From Kribbella sandramycini (lineage in GTDB: Bacteria > Actinomycetota > Actinomycetes > Propionibacteriales > Kribbellaceae): 64,000 nucleotides of DNA. The notes under the pieces are model-generated. The model saw only the letters and a program-made list of their open reading frames with translations, made no database searches and was not told where the DNA came from. Position 1 is the first letter of the stretch; each line of letters starts with the position of its first letter. The stretch covers positions 368,917-432,916 of the forward strand of contig NZ_JABJRC010000009.1 of the NCBI RefSeq assembly GCF_013131805.1. Direction: 5' to 3'. The position numbers were made by a program, and so were the translations under genes. Shown here piece by piece: positions 1 to 8,755 of the stretch.

Positions 1-60
1 GGTGCAGCGCGCTACCGATCGGTTATCTGTTCTGCACACCGAACAGTGAGGAACCGCCCC

Positions 61-921
61 ATGAAACTGTTTCGTCCCCTTCTGGCTGCCGTCACGGTGG
101 CCACCGTCGGACTGACCGGCCTGAGCACCGCCCAGGCAGCGCCGGCGTCCGTCGCTGCGCCCACCGCCGTCCAGGCGCCGGGCGCCGACTTCACCGGGAT
201 CGCCGGGCTGAGCAACTGCTCGGGTTCGCTGGTCCGCTTCGCCGAGTCGCAGCCCTCCGACCCGGCGCTGATTCTCACCAACGGTCACTGCCTCGAGAGC
301 GGGATGCCGGCGCCGAACCGGGTGATCGTGAACCAGGCGTCCAGCCGGACCTTCAGGCTGTACAAGTCCGAGGTGCGACCGACCCGTGCGGGCACCGTCC
401 GTGCGAACCGCGTTCTGTACGCGACGATGACCAAGACCGACGTCGCGCTGTACCGGTTGACCGAGACGTACGCGGCGATCCAGTCGCGGCTGCCGGGGGT
501 CAACCCGCTGACGCTGGCCAAGTCCGCGCCCGCGAACGGCGCCGGGATGGCCGTCATCTCCGGTTACTGGGAGCGGATCTACACCTGCTCGGTCCAGGCC
601 ACCATTCCCGAGCTGCGCGAGGACGGCTGGGTGATGAAGAACTCGATCAAGTACCGCCAGCCGGGTTGCGAGACCATCGGCGGCACGTCGGGTTCGCCGA
701 TCGTCAGCACCAGCACCGGTGAGGTGATCGGCGTCAACAACACCGGGAACGAGGACGGCGGCCGCTGCACGCTGAACAACCCGTGTGAGGTCGACGCGAA
801 CGGCAACATCACGGTCGATCAGGGCGCGGCGTACGGCCAGCAGACCTGGTGGTTCTACACCTGTCTGACGGCGAGCCGGACGATCGATCTCAACAAGGCT
901 GGGTGCCAGCTCGCGAAGTAG
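61..921 (+). CDS. Secreted trypsin-like (V8-type) serine protease
   Basis: A 286-residue exported protease that should act outside the cell. The N-terminus has a Sec-type signal (Lys-Arg start, hydrophobic stretch, AQA-A cleavage near residue 26). The chymotrypsin-fold triad is visible: His76 in TNGHC, Asp127 in TKTDVAL, and Ser210 in GGTSGSP; the GxSGSP form is typical of V8/glutamyl-endopeptidase-like members. I chose ATG 61 because a GAGGAA Shine-Dalgarno lies at 50-55; an in-frame GTG at 46 would put the SD inside the gene. The natural substrate cannot be told. It is a single gene, separated from its neighbours. Confidence 0.85.
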   Translation: MKLFRPLLAAVTVATVGLTGLSTAQAAPASVAAPTAVQAPGADFTGIAGLSNCSGSLVRFAESQPSDPALILTNGHCLESGMPAPNRVIVNQASSRTFRLYKSEVRPTRAGTVRANRVLYATMTKTDVALYRLTETYAAIQSRLPGVNPLTLAKSAPANGAGMAVISGYWERIYTCSVQATIPELREDGWVMKNSIKYRQPGCETIGGTSGSPIVSTSTGEVIGVNNTGNEDGGRCTLNNPCEVDANGNITVDQGAAYGQQTWWFYTCLTASRTIDLNKAGCQLAK

Positions 922-1027
922 CTGTCACTCTCCGGGGTCGGCCGTCATTGCGCGCGGCCGACCCAACGGAGTATGCGCCGCAGGGGCAGTGACGTAGCCC
1001 ACTGTGATTGAGGTAACGTCGCGCCGC

Positions 1028-3124
1028 ATGGCAGTCGACTCCTCCACCCCTCCGGTGACGACGACCAGTTGGCCCAGCCCCTTCGGGGTCCGGACGCGAC
1101 TCGTGGCAGCAAGTGCGCTGATGCTGTTCACCGAGCTCGCACTGATCCGCTGGACCGGGTCCAACGTCGTCCATCTCAGCTACTTCTCGAACTTCGTGCT
1201 GCTCGGTTCCTTCCTCGGAATCGGCATCGGCATCCTGCGGGCCGGTAAGGCCAAGCGGCTGCCGTACTACTCGCCGCTGATGCTCGGCCTGCTCGTCCTC
1301 GTGATCGCGTGGAAACCCGTCACGGTCGATCGCGGCACGTCGTCCGATGTCGTCTACTTCACCAGCCTGAGCACCACCGGCCCGCCCGTCTGGGTGATCC
1401 TGCCAATCATCTTCATCGCGGCCGCTGTCGTGCTGGCTGGTCCGGCTGAGCTGGTCGGTCGCTGTTTCACCGAGCTGCCGCGGCTGACGGCGTACCGGTT
1501 CGACCTGGTCGGATCGCTGATCGGCATCCTCGGTTTCACGGCGCTGTCGTTCCTGGGCGCGCCGCCGGTCTGGTGGGGGCTGATCGTCACGATCGTCTTC
1601 GCCGCGCTGATGATCCCGCGGTCGCGGGGCGCCGGCGTACCGGTGCAGTCGGTGGTTGCGACCGTGGTGACCGGCGCGCTGGTGCTGGTGCCGCTGCTGG
1701 CGATGGTCGGGGTGTTGCTGACCGAGTCGACGAAGTCGGAGAACAGCTGGTCGCCGTATTACAAGGTGCAGACCAAGTCCGAGGTGCACCAAGATGTGCC
1801 GCTGCTGACGATCACGGTGAACGGCGTACCGCATCAGCAGGCGATCCCGGCCGACTTCCGGCTGCAGTGGGAGCCGCAGTACGGACTGCCGTACGAGCGG
1901 GCGAACGCCGGTAAGGCGCCCAAGAACGTGCTGATCATCGGCGCCGGCTCCGGTTCGGATGTCGCGATCGCGCTGAAGAAGGGCGCCGAGCACGTGGACG
2001 CGGTCGAGATCGACCCGCGGATCCGCGATATCGGCAAGGCGCTGCACCCGGACAAGCCGTACCAGGACCCGCGGGTCTCGTCGCATATCGACGACGGGCG
2101 CGCGTTCCTGTCCCGGTCCGACAAGAAGTACGACCTGATCCTGCTCGCCCTGCCGGACTCGCTGACCCTGGTGAACGGCGCGAGCTCGCTGCGGCTGGAG
2201 AGCTACCTGTTCACGCAGCAGGCGTTCGAGTCCGCGCGCGACCACCTGGCCCCGGGCGGCGCGTTCGCGATGTACAACTACTACCGCGAGACCTGGCTGA
2301 TCGACCGGCTCGCCTCGACCGCCGAGCAGGCCTTCGGCCACAAACCCTGTGTGGACAAGGTCGGCGACGACCTGCAGCAGGCCGTCGTCACCGTCGGCCT
2401 GACCGAGACCGACCAGAACTGCGGCGCCGCCTGGGCCGGGACGACGTCCACCACCCCGCCCCCGGCCACCGACAACCGGCCGTTCCTCTACCTGTTCACC
2501 GACCGGATCCCGTCGCTCTACCTGATCACGATCGGCCTGATCCTGGTCGCCGGTGTGATCGGCGTCGGGATCGGCGGCGGCGGCTCGTCGTACAAGCGGA
2601 TGCGCCCGTACGCCGACCTGTTCCTGCTCGGCGCCGGGTTCATGTTGCTGGAGACCAAGAGCATCACCGGCTTCGCCCTGCTCTTCGGGACGACGTGGGT
2701 GGTGAACGCGATCGTCTTCGCCGGCGTCCTGGTCGCGGTGCTGGCGGCCGTCGAAGTCACCAGACGCTTCAGAACCCCACCCACCAAGGTGATGTACGCG
2801 ATCCTGTTCGGCGGTCTGCTGTTGTCCTGGATCTTCCCGGACGACTGGCTGCTCTCGATGCCCGTCGGCCTCCGCGCCGTCGTCGCCGTCCTGATCGCCT
2901 TCACCCCGATCTTCGCCGCCAACGTCATCTTCGCCAAACGCTTCACCGACACCGCCGACGGCACCGCCTCCTTCGGCGCCAACCTCCTCGGCGCCATGCT
3001 CGGCGGCTGCCTCGAATACGGCGCCCTGATGATCGGCTTCGACGGCCTCCTCATCATCGCCGCCCTCCTCTACGTCGGCGCCTTCCTCCTCACCCCCAAA
3101 TCCCGAGCCGGAGTCTCCACCTAG
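1028..3124 (+). CDS. Spermidine-synthase-like multi-pass membrane protein
   Basis: A protein of about 698 residues with three parts: roughly seven hydrophobic helices (residues 15-230), a soluble Rossmann methyltransferase/spermidine-synthase-like domain (about 295-470) with the SAM-type loop GAGSGSD and the following acidic EID, then more membrane helices to the C-terminus. Membrane-fused spermidine synthase homologues are common in actinobacteria, but the reaction is not established, and polyamine synthesis is only one possibility. ATG 1028 is preferred over GTG 1004, with GAGGT 13 bases upstream. The 3' third is markedly C-rich in codon third positions compared with the 5' part. No operon partner is seen. 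Confidence 0.75.
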   Translation: MAVDSSTPPVTTTSWPSPFGVRTRLVAASALMLFTELALIRWTGSNVVHLSYFSNFVLLGSFLGIGIGILRAGKAKRLPYYSPLMLGLLVLVIAWKPVTVDRGTSSDVVYFTSLSTTGPPVWVILPIIFIAAAVVLAGPAELVGRCFTELPRLTAYRFDLVGSLIGILGFTALSFLGAPPVWWGLIVTIVFAALMIPRSRGAGVPVQSVVATVVTGALVLVPLLAMVGVLLTESTKSENSWSPYYKVQTKSEVHQDVPLLTITVNGVPHQQAIPADFRLQWEPQYGLPYERANAGKAPKNVLIIGAGSGSDVAIALKKGAEHVDAVEIDPRIRDIGKALHPDKPYQDPRVSSHIDDGRAFLSRSDKKYDLILLALPDSLTLVNGASSLRLESYLFTQQAFESARDHLAPGGAFAMYNYYRETWLIDRLASTAEQAFGHKPCVDKVGDDLQQAVVTVGLTETDQNCGAAWAGTTSTTPPPATDNRPFLYLFTDRIPSLYLITIGLILVAGVIGVGIGGGGSSYKRMRPYADLFLLGAGFMLLETKSITGFALLFGTTWVVNAIVFAGVLVAVLAAVEVTRRFRTPPTKVMYAILFGGLLLSWIFPDDWLLSMPVGLRAVVAVLIAFTPIFAANVIFAKRFTDTADGTASFGANLLGAMLGGCLEYGALMIGFDGLLIIAALLYVGAFLLTPKSRAGVST

Positions 3125-3148
3125 CCTCCCCTTCGCCTTCCCTTCGCC

Positions 3149-3232
3149 TTTGCTGGGTCGGCTCGTCCGAGAGTGGGAGGGCCAACTGCACGCGGTTGGC
3201 CCTCCCACGGTTTGGTGGGTCGGCCCAGCAAA
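3149..3232. repeat. GC-rich palindromic intergenic repeat, locus A
   Basis: Between the spermidine-synthase-like gene and galE. A perfect 14-bp inverted repeat (3173-3186 and 3195-3208, 8-base loop) sits inside an outer 9-bp pair, TTTGCTGGG at 3149-3157 with CCCAGCAAA at 3224-3232. The segment TTTGGTGGGTCGGCCCA at 3211-3227 matches the head of the repeats near 18.2-18.7 kb. It may act as a terminator for the upstream gene, but there is no T-tract. Best described as a member of a dispersed repeat family. Confidence 0.75.
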
Positions 3233-3307
3233 CGGTGGGGGAAGGGGCTGGTACGGGTTCGGCCCGTTCCGGGGGGTTTGGTGTGGGTGGGGTGCGAGGA
3301 TTCGGGT

Positions 3308-4264
3308 ATGACATGGCTTGTTAGCGGTGGGGCTGGGTATATCGGGGCGCATGTGGTGCGGGCGTTTCTTGCTGACGGCATCGATGTGGTGGTGGTCGAT
3401 GATCTGTCGAGTGGGAAGGCGGAGTTCGTGCCGGACGGGGTGCCGTTCGTGCAGGCGAACCTGCTGGATGGGGACGCGGTGCGGGGGGCGCTGGCGGGGG
3501 TGAGCGGGGTGGTGCACCTGGCGGGATACAAGTACGCCGGGGTGTCGGTGGAGCGGCCGTTGCACACGTACACGCAGAACGTGAGCGCGATGGTGTCGTT
3601 GCTCGAGGCGATGGACGCCGTCGGAGTGCGGAATCTGGTGTTCTCGTCGAGTGCTGGGGTTTACGGCACGCCCACGGACGAGGTGGTGACGGAGGAGACC
3701 GCGCCGGCGCCGGAGTCGCCGTACGGGGAGACGAAGCTGATCGGGGAGTGGCTGCTGCGTGATCAGGCGGCCGCGACCGAGTTGCACCACACGTCGTTGC
3801 GGTACTTCAACGTGGTCGGCTCGGGTGATCCCGAGGTGTACGACGCGAGCCCGTACAACCTGTTCCCGATCGTCTGCAACCTGCTCAGCCAGGGAAAGAC
3901 GCCGCAGATCTACGGCACCGACCACCCGACCCCGGACGGGACGTCGGTCAAGGACTACGTCCACGTCGCCGATCTCGCCCGGGCGCATGTCGCGGCGGCG
4001 CGCGCCCTCGACGGCGGCACGAAACTCGCGCCGGTCTACAACCTCGGCAGCGGCACCGGCACGTCCGTCCGCCAGATCATGGACGCCGCCCGCCGCGTCA
4101 CCGGGATCGATTTCACCCCCGGCGAGACCCCGCGCCGCCCCGGCGACCCCTCCCGCGTCGTCGCGAACGGCGACCTCGCCACCCGCGACCTGGGCTGGCA
4201 GAACACCCACACCGTCGACGAGATGTTCGCGTCCGCCTGGGCCGCCTGGCCCGCGAACCGCTAG
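3308..4264 (+). CDS. galE: UDP-glucose 4-epimerase
   Basis: A 318-residue extended short-chain dehydrogenase that interconverts UDP-glucose and UDP-galactose in the cytoplasm for envelope glycans. NAD is bound by GGAGYIG at residues 7-13. The catalytic site has the SSSAGVYG serine (about 114-115) and Tyr139-x3-Lys143 in SPYGETK. The length is close to the usual ~330. ATG 3308 is set by the Shine-Dalgarno CGAGGA seven bases before it; a longer reading upstream would run through the palindromic repeat. The codons are G-rich at the 5' end and C-rich at the 3' end. Specificity between GalE and related sugar epimerases cannot be proved from sequence alone. Confidence 0.88.
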   Translation: MTWLVSGGAGYIGAHVVRAFLADGIDVVVVDDLSSGKAEFVPDGVPFVQANLLDGDAVRGALAGVSGVVHLAGYKYAGVSVERPLHTYTQNVSAMVSLLEAMDAVGVRNLVFSSSAGVYGTPTDEVVTEETAPAPESPYGETKLIGEWLLRDQAAATELHHTSLRYFNVVGSGDPEVYDASPYNLFPIVCNLLSQGKTPQIYGTDHPTPDGTSVKDYVHVADLARAHVAAARALDGGTKLAPVYNLGSGTGTSVRQIMDAARRVTGIDFTPGETPRRPGDPSRVVANGDLATRDLGWQNTHTVDEMFASAWAAWPANR

Positions 4265-4266
4265 AA

Positions 4267-4331
4267 CTGCACAATTGACGCGCCGGCCGCGCCTTCCCGC
4301 TCAGCAGGCAAGGCACCGGGCAATTGTGCAG
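4267..4331. repeat. Inverted repeat downstream of galE
   Basis: A perfect 11-bp inverted repeat, CTGCACAATTG at 4267-4277 and CAATTGTGCAG at 4321-4331, separated by 43 GC-rich bases. It starts two bases after the galE stop and ends upstream of the next gene's -10 element. It could be a galE terminator with a structured loop or a protein-binding site for the next gene; there is no T-tract. Confidence 0.6.
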
Positions 4332-4353
4332 CGCCGGCGGTCCGCATCCCCGC

Positions 4354-4359
4354 TACAGT
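4354..4359 (+). promoter_or_regulatory. -10 element of a leaderless gene
   Basis: TACAGT (TANNNT type) ends seven bases before ATG 4367, so transcription should begin at or next to the start codon. There is no Shine-Dalgarno. The same arrangement recurs at six or more genes in this window. Confidence 0.5.
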
Positions 4360-4366
4360 CCCGACT

Positions 4367-4690
4367 ATGAGCTACCTCAACCAGCCGCCCGCGGGGTGTG
4401 GGTGTGGGCGCGAGGTGCGGCAGCCGTGGCGGAGCCGCGACAGCGCGTACAGCCCGGCGTCGTTCATCGGCGGGCTGATCTGGCTCGCGCTCGGCGTCGG
4501 CTCGCTGATCGGCGGCTGGACGATCTTCGGCCTGGCCGTGCTCGGTGTGCTCGCCGCGCTGGTGCTCGGGGCGCTGATCGTGCAGGGACGGCGTGGGCAT
4601 CGCGGCGGCTGCCTGGTCGGGCGTGCGTTCTGGTTCGGGATCGCCGTCCCAGGTCTGCCGCTGCGCGTCGCCTACTGGTTCAACTTCTAG
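4367..4690 (+). CDS. Small hypothetical membrane protein
   Basis: 107 residues. A short Cys-containing N-terminus (CGCG) and basic segment are followed by two or three hydrophobic stretches (about 32-75 and 83-105). No family recognised. The stop codon shares the tetranucleotide CTAG (4687-4690) with the stop of the oppositely oriented dehydrogenase, so the two genes are convergent with no spacer. A TACAGT -10 element places the transcription start at the ATG. Confidence 0.6.
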   Translation: MSYLNQPPAGCGCGREVRQPWRSRDSAYSPASFIGGLIWLALGVGSLIGGWTIFGLAVLGVLAALVLGALIVQGRRGHRGGCLVGRAFWFGIAVPGLPLRVAYWFNF

Positions 4691-5460
4691 TACTCCTTGC
4701 GAAACGGCCCCGACGGCGTCAGGTCGAGCAGACCCGGGCCGGTCAGGACGCCGCCCTCGACCGGCAGCGTGTGCCCGGTGATCCACGAGGCGTCGTCCGA
4801 GGCCAGGAACGCGACCGCCGCGGCGACGTCCTCGGGCTCGCCGACGCGACCGAGCGGATACATCTTCTTGAACTTCTCCAGCGTGTCCAGCTGGTTGTCC
4901 CAGTTCGGCGTCCGGATGGTGCCGGGGGCAACGACATTGAAGCGGACGCCGAGGCCGCCGTACCGGGCCGCATAGTTCGTCGTCATCGCGAGCTGGCCGG
5001 CCTTGGCGGCGGCGTACTCGATATTGCCGAACGCGCCGATCGCGTTCACCGAGCTGATCGTGACGACGTTGCCGCGGGCCTGCACGAGGTGCGGCAGCGC
5101 GGCCTGGATGCAGCGCGCGGCGCCGACCAGCGTGAGATCCAGCTGGCGGTGCCACTCCTCGTCGGTGGTGTCCTCGGGGACCGAGGTGACGATGCACCCA
5201 CCCGCGTTGTTCACCAGGACGTCGAGCCGGCCGAACCGCTCGATCGTCGCCGCGACCGCCGCGTCGACATCCGCCCGCTGCGTGACATCCACCCGTAACC
5301 CGAGCCCGTCGAGCTCGGCCGCGAGCTCGTTGACCTTGTCCTCCTGCAGATCGGTCACCACGACCTTCCCGCCCTCGGCCGCGATCCGCCGCGCCACCGC
5401 GGCGCCGATCCCTTGCGCGCCGGCCGTGACCAGCGCTACCCGCCCCTCGAACCGCTGCAA
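4687..5460 (-). CDS. Short-chain dehydrogenase/reductase (SDR)
   Basis: A 257-residue classical SDR: NAD(P)-binding TAGAQGIG at 12-19 (Ala where Gly is usual), NNAG at 84-87, catalytic Ser137, Tyr149 and Lys153. It should oxidise or reduce an alcohol/ketone substrate in the cytoplasm; the substrate is unknown. The start is TTG 5460, three bases after the stop of the upstream gene, with GGAGGA seven bases before it inside that gene's last codons. This indicates translational coupling with the TIGR03089 protein. Confidence 0.82.
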   Translation of the reverse strand: MQRFEGRVALVTAGAQGIGAAVARRIAAEGGKVVVTDLQEDKVNELAAELDGLGLRVDVTQRADVDAAVAATIERFGRLDVLVNNAGGCIVTSVPEDTTDEEWHRQLDLTLVGAARCIQAALPHLVQARGNVVTISSVNAIGAFGNIEYAAAKAGQLAMTTNYAARYGGLGVRFNVVAPGTIRTPNWDNQLDTLEKFKKMYPLGRVGEPEDVAAAVAFLASDDASWITGHTLPVEGGVLTGPGLLDLTPSGPFRKEY

Positions 5461-5463
5461 TGC

Positions 5464-6144
5464 TCAGTCCTCCAAGACTCGGTCGATCTTCTCGTCCGCC
5501 ACCCGGCGGTCGAGTTTCGCGGGATCCAGATTGCGGCACAGCACGATCGAGCCGCCATCGGTGATCGCCCCGATCAGCACCTGAAGCCCCGCCGGCGTGG
5601 TCAGGTCGCGGGTGGTCAGCACGCGATCCGCGAACGGCGTCGCGGTCGCGATCAGCTCGGCGTGCGTCAGCTCGTCGTACGCCGGGGAGTCGGCGGTCGG
5701 CGGGTCGAACGGGACGAACACGTCGGCGTGGTTGTAGACCTCGGCGCCGTAGTCGTGGACGCCGTCCGGCAGCGGCTCGCGGAAGCGGCCGCCCAGCGGC
5801 AGCAGCGCGGACGCGATTGTCTCCCGCTCGCCGCGGACGGCGAAGTCCGGGCCGGTGATCGCGAGCGTGCCCTGGCCGGACGTCAGCGACGCGCCCGCCG
5901 ACCAGGTCGCGAGCGCCCAGACGACCCCGAGCCAGTGCGGCGGCAGGCCGATCGCCACCGTCTCTCCGGCCTCCAGGTCGTACTCGTCGACGAGCAGGTT
6001 GGCCGTCTTGGCCACCCAGTTCGCCGTGGTCAGCGCGCTCAGCTCGATCCGCTCACCGCTGACGTCGTCGTAGTACGTCAGCAGCGGGCTCGCGCCGTCG
6101 CGCCGGACCGCGGCCGCGAACAGCTCAGGCAGAAGTCGTGACAT
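5464..6144 (-). CDS. TIGR03089-family protein (acyl-CoA-synthetase-like N-terminal region)
   Basis: 226 residues resembling the N-terminal part of AMP-binding acyl-CoA synthetases but far too short to be a full enzyme; it lacks the usual adenylation core and C-terminal domain. Known in actinobacteria as the TIGR03089 family of unknown function. ATG 6144 is chosen because TAGGCT (read on the minus strand, 6157-6152) ends seven bases upstream, a leaderless arrangement. It forms a two-gene operon with the SDR downstream. Role unknown; a possible acyl- or carboxylate-binding protein is speculation. Confidence 0.7.
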   Translation of the reverse strand: MSRLLPELFAAAVRRDGASPLLTYYDDVSGERIELSALTTANWVAKTANLLVDEYDLEAGETVAIGLPPHWLGVVWALATWSAGASLTSGQGTLAITGPDFAVRGERETIASALLPLGGRFREPLPDGVHDYGAEVYNHADVFVPFDPPTADSPAYDELTHAELIATATPFADRVLTTRDLTTPAGLQVLIGAITDGGSIVLCRNLDPAKLDRRVADEKIDRVLED

Positions 6145-6151
6145 ATGGCCC

Positions 6152-6180
6152 AGCCTACGGTTCCCGAACCGGCCTACCGT
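6152..6180. promoter_or_regulatory. Divergent leaderless promoters
   Basis: Two -10 elements face away from each other: TAGGCT on the minus strand (6157-6152), seven bases from ATG 6144, and TACCGT on the plus strand (6175-6180), seven bases from ATG 6188. No Shine-Dalgarno is seen for either gene. Confidence 0.5.
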
Positions 6181-6187
6181 GGTCGGT

Positions 6188-6379
6188 ATGGCGACACTCC
6201 TGGCACTGCCGGAGGGCGGCGAATGGCTGGTCATCCTGGCCGTCGTCGTACTCCTCTTCGGCGCGAAGAAACTCCCTGAGCTGACCCGCAACGCCGCGCT
6301 GGCGATGAAAGAGTTCAAGAAGGTCCAGAACGAGCCCGACGAGCCCGTTTCGACGCCGATCGAACAGCCCCGGAGCTGA
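6188..6379 (+). CDS. tatA: Twin-arginine translocase subunit TatA/E family
   Basis: A 63-residue membrane protein with one N-terminal transmembrane helix (about residues 12-27) followed by the family hallmark FGAKKLPEL and an amphipathic helix, then a short acidic/polar tail. TatA forms the pore through which TatBC exports folded proteins. It is isolated from tatBC here, which is common in actinobacteria. ATG 6188 is preferred over GTG 6179 because a TACCGT -10 element ends seven bases before it. Confidence 0.85.
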   Translation: MATLLALPEGGEWLVILAVVVLLFGAKKLPELTRNAALAMKEFKKVQNEPDEPVSTPIEQPRS

Positions 6380-6445
6380 CCCCGGAAACGCCTTACCCTG
6401 CTGCTGACCGGCGCGTCGCCGGGTAGGCGGCCGAGAGGGTGTCAC

Positions 6446-7381
6446 GTGCTGGGACTGTCGAGTTACGGACTGCGATTCGGCCCGCCGAACGCCCTGACCG
6501 TCACGGTCGTCATCGGGCTGATCGCGCTGCTCGTCGGCGTCGTCGGGGTGCTGCTCACCAACCGCCGCGTCGCCGCCGCCCGCGCGAAACTCCCACCCCC
6601 GCACCTCGCCCCGCCACCCCAGCAGCCGCACGGCATCCCGCCGGCCCAGCCCCCATACGGCCAACCCCAATTCGGCCAGCCGGTCGGCCAGCCCCAGTTC
6701 GGCGGGCCTCCGCCGCCGCAGTCCGGGTACGGCGTCCCACCGGCGCAACCTCCGTTCGGGCAGCCGCAGTTCGCCGGCCCGCCGCCGCCGTTCGTCCCGC
6801 CAGGCCCGCCGCGCCCGCTCACCTCACCTGAGCTGCAGCGCGCCCAACTACTGCGCGGCTTCGCCATCGCGACCCTGATCGCGGGCATCCTCGCGATGGG
6901 CGTGCACTACGACGTCCGGCTCGACGGCCGGATCGCGATCCCCGAGGTGGCCGGCGGCATCCCGCGAGTGCCGACGCCGCCCGCGGTCGAGGCCGACGCA
7001 CAGCGGCAGCTCCGCAACGGCAGCTCGCTGAAGTACGGCACGTACGAGCACCCGAAGTACAAGGGCGTGCGCGGCCCGGAGGCGAGTGTGATGGTCTTCT
7101 ACGGCCTCGAAGGCAACCAGCAGCCGAGCGCCACCTTCGACCGCGCCTTCGTGGCGCTGGGCAAGAAGGGCAAACTCCTGAACGGGGTCAGCGACCACCC
7201 CGGCGGCCGTGGCAACGAGACGATCCGGTGCGCGTCGCTGCAGGGCCCGGGTTTCGTCGAAGCACATTGCTTCTGGGCCGATGCGACCACGTTCGGGCAT
7301 CTGTTCGCCACGGAGATCACCGAGCCCGAGCTGGCCGAGCTGCTGGCCCGGATGCGACCAGACCTCGAGCCGACCGCCTGA
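6446..7381 (+). CDS. Pro/Gln-rich membrane-anchored hypothetical protein
   Basis: 311 residues: a transmembrane helix at about 17-38, a long Pro-Gln-Gly-rich segment (about 48-130) with PQFGQP/PPYGQP-type repeats, a second helix near 139-155, then a C-terminal domain of about 150 residues with two cysteines (RCASLQGPG and AHCFW) that could form a disulfide outside the cell. No family recognised. The start is GTG 6446 with GAGAGGG just upstream. The context, between tatA and CNNM genes, gives no functional clue. Confidence 0.6.
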   Translation: MLGLSSYGLRFGPPNALTVTVVIGLIALLVGVVGVLLTNRRVAAARAKLPPPHLAPPPQQPHGIPPAQPPYGQPQFGQPVGQPQFGGPPPPQSGYGVPPAQPPFGQPQFAGPPPPFVPPGPPRPLTSPELQRAQLLRGFAIATLIAGILAMGVHYDVRLDGRIAIPEVAGGIPRVPTPPAVEADAQRQLRNGSSLKYGTYEHPKYKGVRGPEASVMVFYGLEGNQQPSATFDRAFVALGKKGKLLNGVSDHPGGRGNETIRCASLQGPGFVEAHCFWADATTFGHLFATEITEPELAELLARMRPDLEPTA

Positions 7382-7404
7382 CCGGACGGCAGCCCGGCAT
7401 CCCA

Positions 7405-7410
7405 TAAAGT
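7405..7410 (+). promoter_or_regulatory. -10 element of a leaderless gene
   Basis: TAAAGT ends seven bases before ATG 7418; no Shine-Dalgarno is present. This places the transcript start on the start codon of the CNNM-family operon. Confidence 0.5.
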
Positions 7411-7417
7411 CTGGGGC

Positions 7418-8755
7418 ATGTTGATCCTGGTCGGGCTGGGCGTCGTCCTGCTGCTGACTGTTGCCACCGGCTACTTCGTGTCGCAGGAGTTCGCGTACGT
7501 CGCGGTCGACCGGAGCCGGCTGCAGACGCTGGCCGACGGCGGGAGCGCGGCGGCGGCGCGGGCGCTGAAGGTGACGGCGCGGTTGTCGTTCGTGCTGTCG
7601 GGCTCGCAGGTCGGGATCACCGTGACCGCGCTGCTCGCCGGGTACTTCGCCGAGCCCTACCTGGGCGAAGGTCTGGAGGGCGTCCTCGAGGGCGCGGGGG
7701 TGCCGACGGCGGTGAGTCTGTCGTTGTCCGTCGTCCTCGCGCTGCTGCTGGCGACGATCATCCAGATGGTGCTCGGGGAGCTCGCGCCGAAGAACCTGGC
7801 GATCGCGAAGGCCGAGGCGATCGCCTTGCGGTTGTCCCGGTCGACGCTGATCTACCTGACGGTCGCCGGTCCGATCATCCGCGTCTTCGACGCCGCGTCG
7901 AACCGGATCCTGCGCCGGGTCGGGATCGAGCCGGTCGAGGAGCTGCCGCAGGGCGCGACCGCCCAGGAGCTGGACCGGATCATCGTGTCGTCCTACGAGC
8001 AGGGCCTGCTCGACGAGGACACCATGCGGCTGCTCGACCGCGGGCTCGACTTCCGCGGCCGGACGGCGGACGAGGCGATGGTCCCGCGGGTCGACGTCGT
8101 CACCGTGCATCGCGACGACCCGCTGACCAAGGTGGTCGCGCTGCAGGACACCGGGCACAGCCGGTTCCCGGTGATCGCCGGCTCGGTGGACGAGGTGGTC
8201 GGCGTGATCGCGATCGGGGATGTCGTCGAGGTCGAACCGGTCGACCGGCTGCAGGTGACCGTCGGGTCGCTGGCGTCGCCGCCGGTCGTCGTCCCGGAGA
8301 CGCTCGCGCTACCCGCCGTCCTGGAGCGGTTGCGGACGGCGCACCGGCAGCTGGCGATCGTCGTCGACGAGTACGGCGGGTTCGCCGGGATCGTCACGCT
8401 GGAGGACGTCGCCGAGGAGCTGGTCGGCGCGATTCGCGACGAGGATGATCTGCCCGAGACGTCGCCTGTCCAAGGCGGTGACGGGTCGTGGGTGCTGCCG
8501 GCCCGCTGGCGGCTCGACGAGGTCGAGGAGGCGACCGGGATCGCGCTGCCCGACAGCGACGACTACGAGACGGTGTCCGGGCTGGTGCTGGCGCGGCTCG
8601 GGCGGATCCCGGTGATCGGCGACGAGGTCGTCGTCGAGCTGCCGCATCGGCTCGACCACGAAGGACGTCCGGTACCGGCGGAGTTCGTGAAACTCGTCGT
8701 CCAGACGCTGGAACGCCGGGTGCCCGGCCTCGTGGAGATGGAGCGGATCGCATGA
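7418..8755 (+). CDS. CNNM/CBS-domain membrane protein (HlyC/CorC family)
   Basis: 445 residues: DUF21/CNNM transmembrane domain (about 1-190), paired CBS domains (about 205-325) and a C-terminal CorC_HlyC domain (about 345-435). CNNM/CorB-type proteins are linked to divalent cation (Mg/Co) export, with the CBS pair sensing ATP-Mg. The N-terminal segment has the typical hydrophobic helix then FVSQEFAYVAVDRSR. The stop overlaps the next gene by ATGA at 8752-8755, so the two paralogues are translated together and may form a heteromer. Confidence 0.82.
   Translation: MLILVGLGVVLLLTVATGYFVSQEFAYVAVDRSRLQTLADGGSAAAARALKVTARLSFVLSGSQVGITVTALLAGYFAEPYLGEGLEGVLEGAGVPTAVSLSLSVVLALLLATIIQMVLGELAPKNLAIAKAEAIALRLSRSTLIYLTVAGPIIRVFDAASNRILRRVGIEPVEELPQGATAQELDRIIVSSYEQGLLDEDTMRLLDRGLDFRGRTADEAMVPRVDVVTVHRDDPLTKVVALQDTGHSRFPVIAGSVDEVVGVIAIGDVVEVEPVDRLQVTVGSLASPPVVVPETLALPAVLERLRTAHRQLAIVVDEYGGFAGIVTLEDVAEELVGAIRDEDDLPETSPVQGGDGSWVLPARWRLDEVEEATGIALPDSDDYETVSGLVLARLGRIPVIGDEVVVELPHRLDHEGRPVPAEFVKLVVQTLERRVPGLVEMERIA

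Noticed and set aside
890..4210. A very long minus-strand open frame (over 1,000 codons) opposite the spermidine-synthase-like gene and galE
   Set aside because: Product is Arg/Gly/Asp/His-rich low complexity, it spans two good plus-strand genes and the repeat between them; it is open only because of extreme third-position GC.
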